Part shown: positions 1-5,682 of the stretch, piece by piece | Position numbering within the stretch: the stretch's first letter is position 1 | Layout: the number at the start of each line of letters is the position of its first letter | DNA from: Alphaproteobacteria bacterium | GTDB lineage: Bacteria > Pseudomonadota > Alphaproteobacteria > Zavarziniales > Zavarziniaceae | Reading direction: 5' to 3' | Assembly: GCA_021774355.1 (NCBI GenBank) | Contig: JAJFJE010000043.1 | Span: 1 to 6,454, forward strand | Length of the DNA stretch: 6,454 nucleotides | Made by a program: the position numbers and the translations under genes | Notes under the pieces: generated by a model | Database searches by the model: none | What the model was told of the DNA's origin: nothing | Seen by the model: the letters and a program-made list of their open reading frames with translations, nothing else

Positions 1-792
1 CTGCGCGAAGTGTTCCCCGCTGCCGACGCGCTGCCCTGCGCCACCTTCGACGATGCCCTGGCGGCCTTGAAGGACGGCCGGGCGGCTGTCGGCGTGATCC
101 CGATCGAGAACACCCTGGCCGGGCGGGTCGCCGATATCCACCACCTGCTGCCCGATGCCGGGCTGCATATCATCGGCGAGCACTTCCACCGGGTGCGGCA
201 CCAATTGCTCGCCCTGCCCGGGGCCGCCATCGGCGACCTGCGCCGGGTCTACAGCCATCAGATGGCGTTGGGCCAATGCCGCAAGCTGATTCGGGACCTG
301 GGGCTGAGCGCGGTGGTTCACGACGATACCGCGGGGGCCGCCCGGGACATCGCCGCCTGGGGCGATCCCAGCCGCGCGGCCATCGCCTCGTCCCTCGCGG
401 CCGAGATCTACGGGCTCGACATCCTCAAGGCCGATGTCGAGGATGCCAGCCACAATACCACCCGCTTCATCGTCCTGGCGGCCCGGCCGATCGATCCGCC
501 CCCCGGGGTGCCGACCGTTACCAGCTTCGTGTTCCGCGTCCGCAACGTGCCGGCGGCGCTTTACAAGGCCCTGGGCGGCTTCGCCACCAACGGCGTCAAC
601 ATGACCAAGCTGGAAAGCTATCAACTCGGCGGCAGTTTCACGGCCACCCAGTTCTATGCCGACATCGAGGGCCACCCGCGCGATCGGCTGGTCGCCCTGG
701 CCTTCCAGGAACTGGCGTTCTTCACCACCAACATCACGGTACTGGGCAGCTATCCCGCCCATCCCTACCGGCACCAGGCCAATGGCGGCTGA
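1..792 (+). CDS. pheA: Prephenate dehydratase, 3' part (5' end outside window)
   Basis: Converts prephenate to phenylpyruvate, the committed step of phenylalanine synthesis, in the cytosol. The frame is open from base 1 (Leu-Arg-Glu-Val...). The GTG at 10 is an internal Val, because the family has more sequence before this 'REVFP..' segment, so the true start lies upstream. Of 263 visible codons, about 1-165 are the catalytic domain, with GVIPIENTLAG near 31-41 and the diagnostic TRF motif at 154-156 (HNTTRFIVLA). An ACT regulatory domain covers about 174-250 (FVFRVRNVPAALYKALGGF, then NGVNMTKLESYQ). The phenylalanine-binding motifs GALV and ESRP of E. coli PheA read AALY and ESYQ here. I recall this pattern as usual in alphaproteobacterial monofunctional enzymes. 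No chorismate mutase domain is visible, though the missing N-terminus could hide one. It ends at TGA 790-792, convergent with nudC. Confidence 0.95.
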   Translation: MREVFPAADALPCATFDDALAALKDGRAAVGVIPIENTLAGRVADIHHLLPDAGLHIIGEHFHRVRHQLLALPGAAIGDLRRVYSHQMALGQCRKLIRDLGLSAVVHDDTAGAARDIAAWGDPSRAAIASSLAAEIYGLDILKADVEDASHNTTRFIVLAARPIDPPPGVPTVTSFVFRVRNVPAALYKALGGFATNGVNMTKLESYQLGGSFTATQFYADIEGHPRDRLVALAFQELAFFTTNITVLGSYPAHPYRHQANGG

Positions 793-831
793 CCGCCGGC
801 CCGGCTCCTGAGGTCGGGCGGCCGGTCAGCC
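787..831. terminator. Candidate bidirectional hairpin holding both stop codons
   Basis: Arms 787-803 and 815-831 pair over 17 positions with two mismatches and an 11-base loop. The outer eight pairs (GGCTGACC with GGTCAGCC) are perfect. The TGA of pheA (790-792) lies in the left arm and the TGA of nudC (826-828 on the opposite strand) in the right arm. There is no T-tract on either side, so this is not a textbook intrinsic terminator. A strong stem between convergent genes still suggests a two-way transcription stop or 3'-end protection. The role is inferred. Confidence 0.55.
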
Positions 832-1746
832 CCGGCCGTCGCACCAGGCGCGGGCCAGGTGATAGGCAATGGCCACCGCCGGCGGCAGGGTGAAGCCCGC
901 CGCCGGATCGTTGTCCAGGGCCAGGCGGACCTCGGCGCGGCTGACCCAGCGGGCCTCCTCCAACTCGGCGGGATCGATCACGATCGCCTCGCTCAAGGCC
1001 TTGGCGAAACAGCCGATCATCAGCGAAGAGGGAAAGGGCCAGGGCTGGCAGGCGTGATAGGCGACGGCTCCGACGGTCACCCCGGCCTCTTCGTGGATCT
1101 CGCGGCGGACCGCTTCCTCGATGGTCTCGCCCGGCTCGACGAAGCCCGCCAGCGCCGAAAAGAACCGGTAGGGGAACCGCGCCTGGCGGCCCAGCAGGCA
1201 GAACTCGCCGCGGGTTACCAGCATGATCACCACCGGATCGGTGCGTGGGAAATGGTCGGCGCCGCAGGCGTCGCAATGGCGCGACCAGCCGGCCTGGCGG
1301 GGCGCGGTCGGCGCCCCGCACACCGCGCAGAAGCCATGGCGGCCATGCCAGTCGACGATCGCCTTGGCCTGGGCGGCAATGGCGGCGTCGTCCGCGGACA
1401 GCCCGGCCATGAACCGGCGCAGGTCGTCGAATTGTCCCGGTCCGGCCAGGGCGGTTGCCGCAGACTCGGGTCCCGTGGACAGGTCGACCGCAAAATGGGC
1501 CCGGCCGGTGCCGTCCAGGCCGAGCAGCACCGGCGGCGCGGCGGCGCGGCCGGCGATCTGCTCTGCCGACAGCCAGACCAGGGCGTCGCCGCTGGCGGCG
1601 ACCAGCGGCCGGGTCTGATAAAGGCACAGATACCGGCTGTCCGGCGCGGCGAGACGGGCGGCGAGCCACCCGTGGTCGCCGCGTCGTTCCGAGGCGCGGT
1701 CCAGCGGATTGCCGGTGAACGGCATGTGAAGGTGGTGATCGGTCAT
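826..1746 (-). CDS. nudC: NAD(+)/NADH pyrophosphatase, Nudix family
   Basis: Hydrolyses NAD(H) to NMN(H) and AMP; in E. coli the same family removes NAD caps from RNA 5' ends. The protein has 306 residues. It has an N-terminal NudC-type domain (about 1-125, beginning near FTGNPLDRASERR, a common family opening). A four-cysteine zinc ribbon follows (C140, C143, C158, C161). The Nudix domain comes next, with a complete Nudix box at 201-223: G201, E207, R215-E216, E219-E220, G222. After it comes QPWPFPSS at 234-241, the motif that separates NADH pyrophosphatases from other Nudix enzymes. The usual leading Ser of that motif (SQPWPFP) is Cys233 here. The ATG at 1746 has only a weak AGG upstream. 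It is the best start because the conserved N-terminus follows shortly, though Met8 is an alternative. No clear promoter is seen in the 165 bases before it. Confidence 0.95.
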   Translation of the reverse strand: MTDHHLHMPFTGNPLDRASERRGDHGWLAARLAAPDSRYLCLYQTRPLVAASGDALVWLSAEQIAGRAAAPPVLLGLDGTGRAHFAVDLSTGPESAATALAGPGQFDDLRRFMAGLSADDAAIAAQAKAIVDWHGRHGFCAVCGAPTAPRQAGWSRHCDACGADHFPRTDPVVIMLVTRGEFCLLGRQARFPYRFFSALAGFVEPGETIEEAVRREIHEEAGVTVGAVAYHACQPWPFPSSLMIGCFAKALSEAIVIDPAELEEARWVSRAEVRLALDNDPAAGFTLPPAVAIAYHLARAWCDGRG

Positions 1747-1911
1747 GAGCGCCTGGTCGATGAAATCAAATGGAACAGTCCGCCTTGGGCGGGCACGGTC
1801 GTCGCGACGGAACGATACCCGCCTCGGCCGGCATTGCGAGTGCCAAGCGCCGCCATGGCGGGACGGCTCCGCCCCTCATGGACGGCGACCGCCAGGTTCG
1901 GTGCCCGGCCC
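1747..1911. other. GC-rich palindromic spacer, possible repeat element
   Basis: This non-coding stretch lies between nudC and the exported-protein gene, both on the minus strand. It holds several inverted repeats: a 10-base palindrome CGTCGCGACG (1800-1809), a 12-base palindrome CCGCCATGGCGG (1850-1861), a small stem CCGCC/GGCGG (1780-1784 with 1788-1792), and a longer hairpin at 1853-1881. Short open frames on both strands translate to peptides such as IPASAGIASAKRR and MPAEAGIVPSRR. These resemble the spurious peptides often predicted from intergenic repeat families in alphaproteobacteria. Whether it recurs in the genome cannot be seen here. No clear promoter for nudC was found in it. Confidence 0.4.
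1853..1881 (-). terminator. Possible terminator-like hairpin after the exported-protein gene
   Basis: CCATG (1853-1857) pairs with CATGG (1877-1881), and GCGG (1858-1861) with CCGC (1869-1872). There is a 7-base loop and a 4-base bulge. On the minus strand it begins about 30 bases after the TAA of the exported-protein gene. No U-tract follows, so it could equally be a repeat-element palindrome. Confidence 0.25.
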
Positions 1912-2481
1912 TTAGCGGCTGGGACGTTCCGGCGGGACCGGCTGGCGTAGACGACGTTCGCACTCGGTCGCCATGAATTGCAACTCCGGCAGAGTCCGGC
2001 CGGTATCGTCGAGCGTCGGGTCGCAACGGCGGGCCAAGGCCAGCCACATGCGGTAGCGCGGGTCGCTGCCGGCGCCGGGCGCGGCCGGCGCCGGCGCGGG
2101 GGTCGGCAGGGCCAGCAGCGGCAGGCCGACGGGAATCAGGGGGGGCGGCTCCTGCGGGACCTGGTCGCGCCGGCCGACCGGCTGGTCGCCATTATTCACC
2201 ACCGCCCACAGGGCGCCGTCGCCGGAGTTGTAGACACTGATGCCGTCGCTGGCCAGCCAGCGGTCGCCCCAGCGGGCCAGCTTGTAGCCATTCTCGTCGA
2301 AGCGGGCGGGCGAGGTCGCCAGGCGATCGACACAGCCGTTCAGCGTGGTCGCCCGCGGGGTGTCGAAGCCGTCCGTCAGCAGGCGGCTGCAGGCCGCCAT
2401 GGGCTCGCCGCCATGCGCGTCCGACGCAAATGCGACCAGCACCAGCAGCCCCTGACCCAACGCCTTGCCCAATCGGCTCAT
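1912..2481 (-). CDS. Exported hypothetical protein with Pro/Ala-rich linker
   Basis: I do not recognise this protein. From the ATG at 2481 it has 189 residues. The start is chosen because it gives a clean Sec-type signal peptide: MSRLGKAL, a hydrophobic run GQGLLVLVAFA, and likely cleavage near SDAHGG (residues 20-25). A GGGA lies about 8 bases upstream. The frame stays open upstream to 2658, with an alternative ATG at 2583 (MDIKPDRG...), but starts there would bury the signal peptide. The mature part has Cys31 and Cys50, then an aromatic-rich segment at about 65-95 (KLARWGDRWLASDGISVY, WAVVNNGDQP). A Pro/Ala linker follows at about 115-135, then a C-terminal piece with Cys153 and Cys174. Two disulfides in the periplasm are plausible. 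Expression is probably independent of nudC, given the 165-base spacer. Coding status is fairly sure; function is unknown. Confidence 0.7.
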   Translation of the reverse strand: MSRLGKALGQGLLVLVAFASDAHGGEPMAACSRLLTDGFDTPRATTLNGCVDRLATSPARFDENGYKLARWGDRWLASDGISVYNSGDGALWAVVNNGDQPVGRRDQVPQEPPPLIPVGLPLLALPTPAPAPAAPGAGSDPRYRMWLALARRCDPTLDDTGRTLPELQFMATECERRLRQPVPPERPSR

Positions 2482-2581
2482 CTGATCCCGTTCGCCACCC
2501 TCGGCTGAAGTCAATTCCGCGGCGCCATCCGGCGCAACCCCTCGCTTGCCCCGGGATTGTCCCCGATCCGGTTTAATATCC

Positions 2582-2590
2582 ATTATGGCA
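2582..2590 (-). promoter_or_regulatory. Candidate extended -10 promoter for the exported-protein gene
   Basis: Read on the minus strand this is TGC followed by CATAAT, five of six matches to TATAAT with the TG of an extended -10 element. No good -35 hexamer is found 16-18 bases upstream, which extended -10 promoters can tolerate. Transcription would start near 2575 and give a leader of about 94 bases before the ATG at 2481. It also makes the upstream in-frame ATG at 2583 unlikely to be used. Sequence-only call. Confidence 0.35.
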
Positions 2591-2647
2591 GCAAACACCG
2601 CGGAAGCGATGCACCCCGTGGAAAGTTCGCGATCTGCATCGCAGGCC

Positions 2648-2676
2648 TTGCCAGCCACCCGCCGCCTTGCGATATA
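2648..2676 (+). promoter_or_regulatory. Probable promoter of the SRP RNA gene (and perhaps dnaX)
   Basis: A -35 hexamer TTGCCA (2648-2653, five of six to TTGACA) is followed by a 17-base spacer and GATATA (2671-2676); the overlapping TATAGG at 2673 is an alternative -10. Six or seven bases downstream of GATATA is 2682-2683. That is exactly where the closing stem of the SRP RNA begins, which supports both the promoter and the RNA 5' end. The -10 match is modest, as is common in GC-rich alphaproteobacteria. Confidence 0.55.
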
Positions 2677-2681
2677 GGGGC

Positions 2682-2777
2682 GGGAGGTTGGCGGTGGACA
2701 GGTCTCTCGCCAACCCGGTCAGGTCCGGAAGGAAGCAGCCGTAACGAATTCGGCCTGGGTCGTTGTCCAACCTCCCA
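2682..2777 (+). ncRNA. ffs: Signal recognition particle RNA, small (4.5S) bacterial type
   Basis: RNA scaffold of the signal recognition particle. It binds Ffh and, with FtsY, targets ribosomes making membrane proteins. The conserved domain IV is unmistakable at 2717-2740: GGTCAGGTCC, the GGAA tetraloop at 2727-2730, then GGAAGCAGCC carrying the Ffh-binding asymmetric loop. The closing helix is GGGAGGTTGG (2682-2691) with CCAACCTCCC (2767-2776). It could extend outward through GGGG (2677-2680) and CCCC (2778-2781) across one mismatch. An inner helix pairs CAGGTC (2699-2704) with GGCCTG (2752-2757). At about 96 bases there is no Alu domain, as expected of the proteobacterial form. Its place before dnaX-ybaB-recR matches the gene order known in Bacillus (scr-dnaX-yaaK-recR). 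Exact ends are inferred from the stem and promoter. Confidence 0.95.
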
Positions 2778-2806
2778 CCCCGCCGTGCAATCCAGCCGCT
2801 GCCCGT

Positions 2807-2811
2807 GGAGG
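2807..2811 (+). promoter_or_regulatory. Ribosome binding site of dnaX, unusually close to the ATG
   Basis: GGAGG at 2807-2811 leaves only two bases before the ATG at 2814, closer than the usual 5-9. It still supports this start over the TTG at 2763, which lies inside the SRP RNA stem. The next in-frame ATGs, at 2871 and 2883, are later alternatives. Confidence 0.45.
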
Positions 2812-2813
2812 CC

Positions 2814-4730
2814 ATGAGCGATCCCCCCGTAGCGTCTGATTCCGATGGGCTCGACAGTGGCCGGTCCACGATGGACGGGTCCATGATGGGCGGGTCCACC
2901 GCCGGCGAGCTCAAGGCTGCGGCGCCCTATCGGGTGCTGGCGCGGAAATACCGTCCCTCGACCTTTTCCGAACTGATCGGCCAGGACGCCATGGTGCGGA
3001 CCCTGTCCAACGCGGTCGCCGCCGGCCGCCTCGCCCATGCCTTCATGCTGACCGGCGTCCGGGGCGTGGGCAAGACAACGACGGCGCGGATCATCGCCAA
3101 GGGGCTCAACTGCATCGGCAGCGACGGGCAAGGCGGCCCGACGGTGACCCCTTGCGGGGTCTGTGCCAATTGCGTCGCAATCGCGGAAAGCCGGCATATC
3201 GACGTCCAGGAGATGGATGCCGCCAGCCGGACCGGCGTCGGGGATATCCGCGAGATCATCGAAGGTGTTCGCTTCTCGGCGGTCCAGGCACGGTTCAAGG
3301 TCTACATCATCGATGAAGTGCACATGCTGTCGACCAGTGCCTTCAACGCCCTGCTGAAGACCCTGGAAGAGCCGCCACCCCATGTGAAGTTCATTTTCGC
3401 CACCACGGAAATCCGCAAGGTGCCGGTGACCGTCCTGTCGCGCTGCCAGCGTTTCGACCTGCGCCGGGTCGACCCGGACCGCCTCGCCAGCCATCTGGCA
3501 ATGATCGGGGACGCCGAAGCGGTGACGGTCGCCCCGGCCGCCCTGGCCATGATCGCGCGGGCCGCCGAAGGCTCGGTCCGCGACGCCCTGTCCCTGCTCG
3601 ACCAGGCGATCGCCCACGGTGCCGGCGCGGTCGACGAGGGGGTGACCCGGGACATGCTGGGCCTGGCCGACCGGGGGCGCATCTTCGACCTGTTCGAGGC
3701 GGTACTGGCGGGGCGCATCGCCGATGCCCTGGCCGAACTGCGACAGCAATACGACACCGGCGCCGATCCGGCGGTGGTGCTGCAAGACCTGCTGGAACTG
3801 ACCCACTGGCTGACCCGGCTGAAGCTGGTGCCCGAGGCGGCGCGGGAAGCGACCGCCTCCGAACTCGAGCGCAAACGAGGCCAGGACCTGGCGGGCCGCC
3901 TGGGGTTGCCGGTACTGGGACGGACCTGGCAGATGCTGCTCAAGGGTCTGGGCGAGGCGCGGGCGGCGCCAAGCGCCCTGGCGGCGGCCGAAATGATCCT
4001 GGTGCGGCTGGCCTTCGCCGCCGACCTGCCGTCGCCTGCCGACCTGGTGCGGCAGGCGACCGAGAGCCGGGGGCCGGCGGCCCCGCTTCGCAGTGCCCCC
4101 CAGGGCGGCGGTGGCGGCGGCCCGGCCACGGCACGGGCGGTCCAGGCCGCGCCGGCCGACGCCGGGCGGTCGCCACCGGTCGCCGCCGGCGCCAATGTGG
4201 TCTATCTGGTCAAATCCGAGCCGGCTTTGGTGCCTCTGCCCGACAGTTTCGAGGCCCTGGTGGGGCTGGTCGAAGCGCGCCGCGAAATTCTTCTGCACAG
4301 CTATCTGGTAAACGGCGTCCATCTGGTGTCCTGGGCGCCCGACCGGGTGACCCTGCGCCTGGCCGAAGGCGTGCCGCGCAGCCTGCCCAAGACGCTGGCC
4401 GAGTGCCTCCGCACCTGGACGGGCGCGACCGTGGTCATCGAGCTGGCCGAGGCCGGCGGGGCGCCGACCCTGGCCGCCCGCGCCCGGGCCGAGAAGGACA
4501 GCCTGACCGCACGGCTGCTGGAAGGCGCGGCGGCCAAGGCCCTGCTGGCAGCCTTTCCCGATGCCCGCCTGGTCGATATCCGCCGGCGCGGCGCCGCCGA
4601 GGCGCCAGAGGATCTGGCGTCTGAGGATCTGGCGTCCGAGGATCTGGCGGCCGCTGACCCGGACGACGCCGCCGACGACGGGGCGGCGCTGCTCGATATC
4701 TTCGAGTTGGACAGTGAGGACGAGCCATGA
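2814..4730 (+). CDS. dnaX: DNA polymerase III subunit gamma/tau (clamp loader ATPase)
   Basis: Clamp-loader ATPase that loads the beta sliding clamp; tau also ties the polymerase cores to the helicase. It has 638 residues. YRVLARKYRP, which opens the E. coli protein, comes only at about residue 39, after a low-complexity lead. Walker A is GVRGVGKT (81-88). The zinc cysteines are C100, C114, C117 and C120. Walker B is IIDEVH (165-170), the arginine-finger SRC is 209-211, and sensor 2 is GSVRDAL (253-259). A Gly/Ala/Pro-rich linker follows (about 410-465). The tau C-terminal domain is at about 472-583 (PDSFEALVGLVEARREILLHS, then a TGA-terminated acidic tail). I see no A-rich slippery run like the E. 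coli A-AAA-AAG frameshift site, so a separate gamma form is not predicted by that route. In-frame 15-base repeats lie near both ends. The stop overlaps the ybaB start as ATGA. Confidence 0.96.
   Translation: MSDPPVASDSDGLDSGRSTMDGSMMGGSTAGELKAAAPYRVLARKYRPSTFSELIGQDAMVRTLSNAVAAGRLAHAFMLTGVRGVGKTTTARIIAKGLNCIGSDGQGGPTVTPCGVCANCVAIAESRHIDVQEMDAASRTGVGDIREIIEGVRFSAVQARFKVYIIDEVHMLSTSAFNALLKTLEEPPPHVKFIFATTEIRKVPVTVLSRCQRFDLRRVDPDRLASHLAMIGDAEAVTVAPAALAMIARAAEGSVRDALSLLDQAIAHGAGAVDEGVTRDMLGLADRGRIFDLFEAVLAGRIADALAELRQQYDTGADPAVVLQDLLELTHWLTRLKLVPEAAREATASELERKRGQDLAGRLGLPVLGRTWQMLLKGLGEARAAPSALAAAEMILVRLAFAADLPSPADLVRQATESRGPAAPLRSAPQGGGGGGPATARAVQAAPADAGRSPPVAAGANVVYLVKSEPALVPLPDSFEALVGLVEARREILLHSYLVNGVHLVSWAPDRVTLRLAEGVPRSLPKTLAECLRTWTGATVVIELAEAGGAPTLAARARAEKDSLTARLLEGAAAKALLAAFPDARLVDIRRRGAAEAPEDLASEDLASEDLAAADPDDAADDGAALLDIFELDSEDEP
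2862..2906 (+). repeat. Three degenerate 15-base tandem repeats in the 5' end of dnaX
   Basis: Units are CGGTCCACGATGGAC (2862-2876), GGGTCCATGATGGGC (2877-2891) and GGGTCCACCGCCGGC (2892-2906). They are in frame and encode RSTMD, GSMMG and GSTAG (residues 17-31), in the non-conserved lead before the ATPase domain. Copies one and two are close; the third has drifted. Confidence 0.75.
4608..4652 (+). repeat. Three near-perfect 15-base tandem repeats in the 3' end of dnaX
   Basis: Units are GAGGATCTGGCGTCT (4608-4622), GAGGATCTGGCGTCC (4623-4637) and GAGGATCTGGCGGCC (4638-4652). They differ at one or two bases and encode EDLAS, EDLAS, EDLAA (residues 599-613) at the start of the acidic C-terminal tail. 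The high identity suggests a recent expansion by strand slippage. Confidence 0.9.
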
Positions 4731-5050
4731 AGAACCTGACCGAGATCATGAAGCAGGCCCAGGCGATGCAGGCGCGCATGGCGGACATGCAGGCCGGCCT
4801 GGAGCGGCTCGAAGTCGAGGGCCGGGCCGGCGGCGGACTGGTCATCATGGCGCTGAACGGCAAGGGCATGCTGCAACGGGTGACGATCGATCCCAGCCTG
4901 GCGACGCCGGCCGAGATCGCGGTCCTGGAGGACCTGCTGGTGGCTGCCCACCGCGACGCCAAGGTCAAGCTGGAAGCGCGTGTCGCCGAGGAAATGGCCA
5001 AGGTGACCGGGGGGATTCCCCTGCCCCCGGGCTTCTCCCTGCCGTTCTGA
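4727..5050 (+). CDS. ybaB: YbaB/EbfC family nucleoid-associated protein
   Basis: Small DNA-binding protein of the YbaB/EbfC family. Family members form dimers, bind DNA with a tweezer-like shape and coat the nucleoid; the cellular role is still loosely defined. At 107 residues it has the usual length. The N-terminal helix MKNLTEIMKQAQAMQARMAD is amphipathic and Gln/Met-rich. The core contains the family pattern VEGRAGGGLVIMALNGKG (about 30-47), then VTIDPSL. A second long helix follows (about 65-90), and a Gly/Pro tail GGIPLPPGF closes the protein. A clear Shine-Dalgarno GAGGA (4716-4720) lies inside the end of dnaX, six bases before the ATG. The ATGA overlap with the dnaX stop points to translational coupling. 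The dnaX-ybaB-recR order is widely conserved in bacteria. Confidence 0.95.
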   Translation: MKNLTEIMKQAQAMQARMADMQAGLERLEVEGRAGGGLVIMALNGKGMLQRVTIDPSLATPAEIAVLEDLLVAAHRDAKVKLEARVAEEMAKVTGGIPLPPGFSLPF

Positions 5051-5054
5051 TCCG

Positions 5055-5663
5055 ATGCGCGGCGGCGGGCCGGAAAGCGGCGGGGCGCTCGATCGGCTGA
5101 TCCAACTGCTGGCCCGTCTGCCGGGCCTGGGGCCGCGCTCGGCGCGGCGGGTGGCGCTGCATCTGCTGAAGACGCGGGAAAGCCTGATGATGCCGCTGGC
5201 CGACGCCATGGCAGCCGCCTTGCGCGATGTCCGGTCCTGCGCCCGCTGCGGCAATCTCGATACGGTCGACCCCTGTGCCCTGTGCCGGGATCCGGGGCGC
5301 GACGACACCGTGGTCTGCGTCGTCGAAGGGGTGGCCGACCTGTGGGCGATCGAGCGGTCGGGGGCGTTCCGCGGCCGTTATCATGTGCTGGGCGGGCATT
5401 TGTCGGCGCTGGACGGGATCGGCCCGGAGGACCTGCGCATCGCCGCGCTGGTCGAGCGCATGGCGGCCCCGGTGCGGGAAGTGATCCTGGCCCTCAACGC
5501 CACCGTCGATGGCCAGACCACCGCCCATTATGTCGCCGACCGCCTGGCCAACCGTGGCGTGGCGGTCTCGCGCCTGGCCCATGGCGTGCCGGTCGGCGGC
5601 GAGTTGGACCATCTGGACGACGGGACCCTGATGGCCGCCCTGCGGGCGCGCCGGCAGGACTGA
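5055..5663 (+). CDS. recR: Recombination mediator protein RecR
   Basis: Works with RecO (and RecF) to load RecA on SSB-coated single-stranded gaps. It has 202 residues, the normal length. Domains in order: an N-terminal helix-hairpin-helix with LPGLGPRSARR (22-32), a four-cysteine zinc finger (C62, C65, C74, C77), and a Toprim domain from about 85 to 180. The Toprim domain contains VVCVVEGVADLWAIE with the acidic E91, HVLGGHLSALDGIGP, and NATVDGQTTAHYVADRL. A C-terminal segment GVPVGGELDHLDDGTL completes it. The ATG at 5055 is four bases after the ybaB TGA. No Shine-Dalgarno is visible in the ybaB 3' end, so translation probably depends on ribosomes finishing ybaB. No earlier in-frame start exists that would fit. 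It converges on panD, 27 bases away. Confidence 0.96.
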   Translation: MRGGGPESGGALDRLIQLLARLPGLGPRSARRVALHLLKTRESLMMPLADAMAAALRDVRSCARCGNLDTVDPCALCRDPGRDDTVVCVVEGVADLWAIERSGAFRGRYHVLGGHLSALDGIGPEDLRIAALVERMAAPVREVILALNATVDGQTTAHYVADRLANRGVAVSRLAHGVPVGGELDHLDDGTLMAALRARRQD

Positions 5664-5682
5664 GCGGATCGTCCCGGCGGCT

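Noticed and set aside
10..12. GTG at the left edge as the pheA start
   Set aside because: The frame is open through base 1, and prephenate dehydratases have more conserved sequence before this segment, so it is an internal Val.
859..1950. 363-codon open frame on the plus strand
   Set aside because: It lies antisense to nudC and runs into the spacer. No recognisable domain, while nudC has complete zinc and Nudix motifs.
2482..2658. 59-residue N-terminal extension of the exported protein
   Set aside because: It would bury the signal peptide in the middle of the protein, and the candidate promoter at 2582-2590 lies within it.
2763..2813. Upstream TTG start that would add 17 residues to DnaX
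   Set aside because: It falls inside the 3' strand of the SRP RNA closing helix and has no ribosome site. The ATG at 2814 has GGAGG before it.
2583..4322. 579-codon open frame on the minus strand
   Set aside because: It is antisense to dnaX, whose product is clearly conserved. Its composition (Gln/Arg/Gly/His-rich, no domain) is typical of a shadow frame in GC-rich DNA.
4301..5308. 335-codon open frame on the minus strand
   Set aside because: Antisense to the dnaX tail, ybaB and recR. Ser/Arg-rich low-complexity translation with no family feature.
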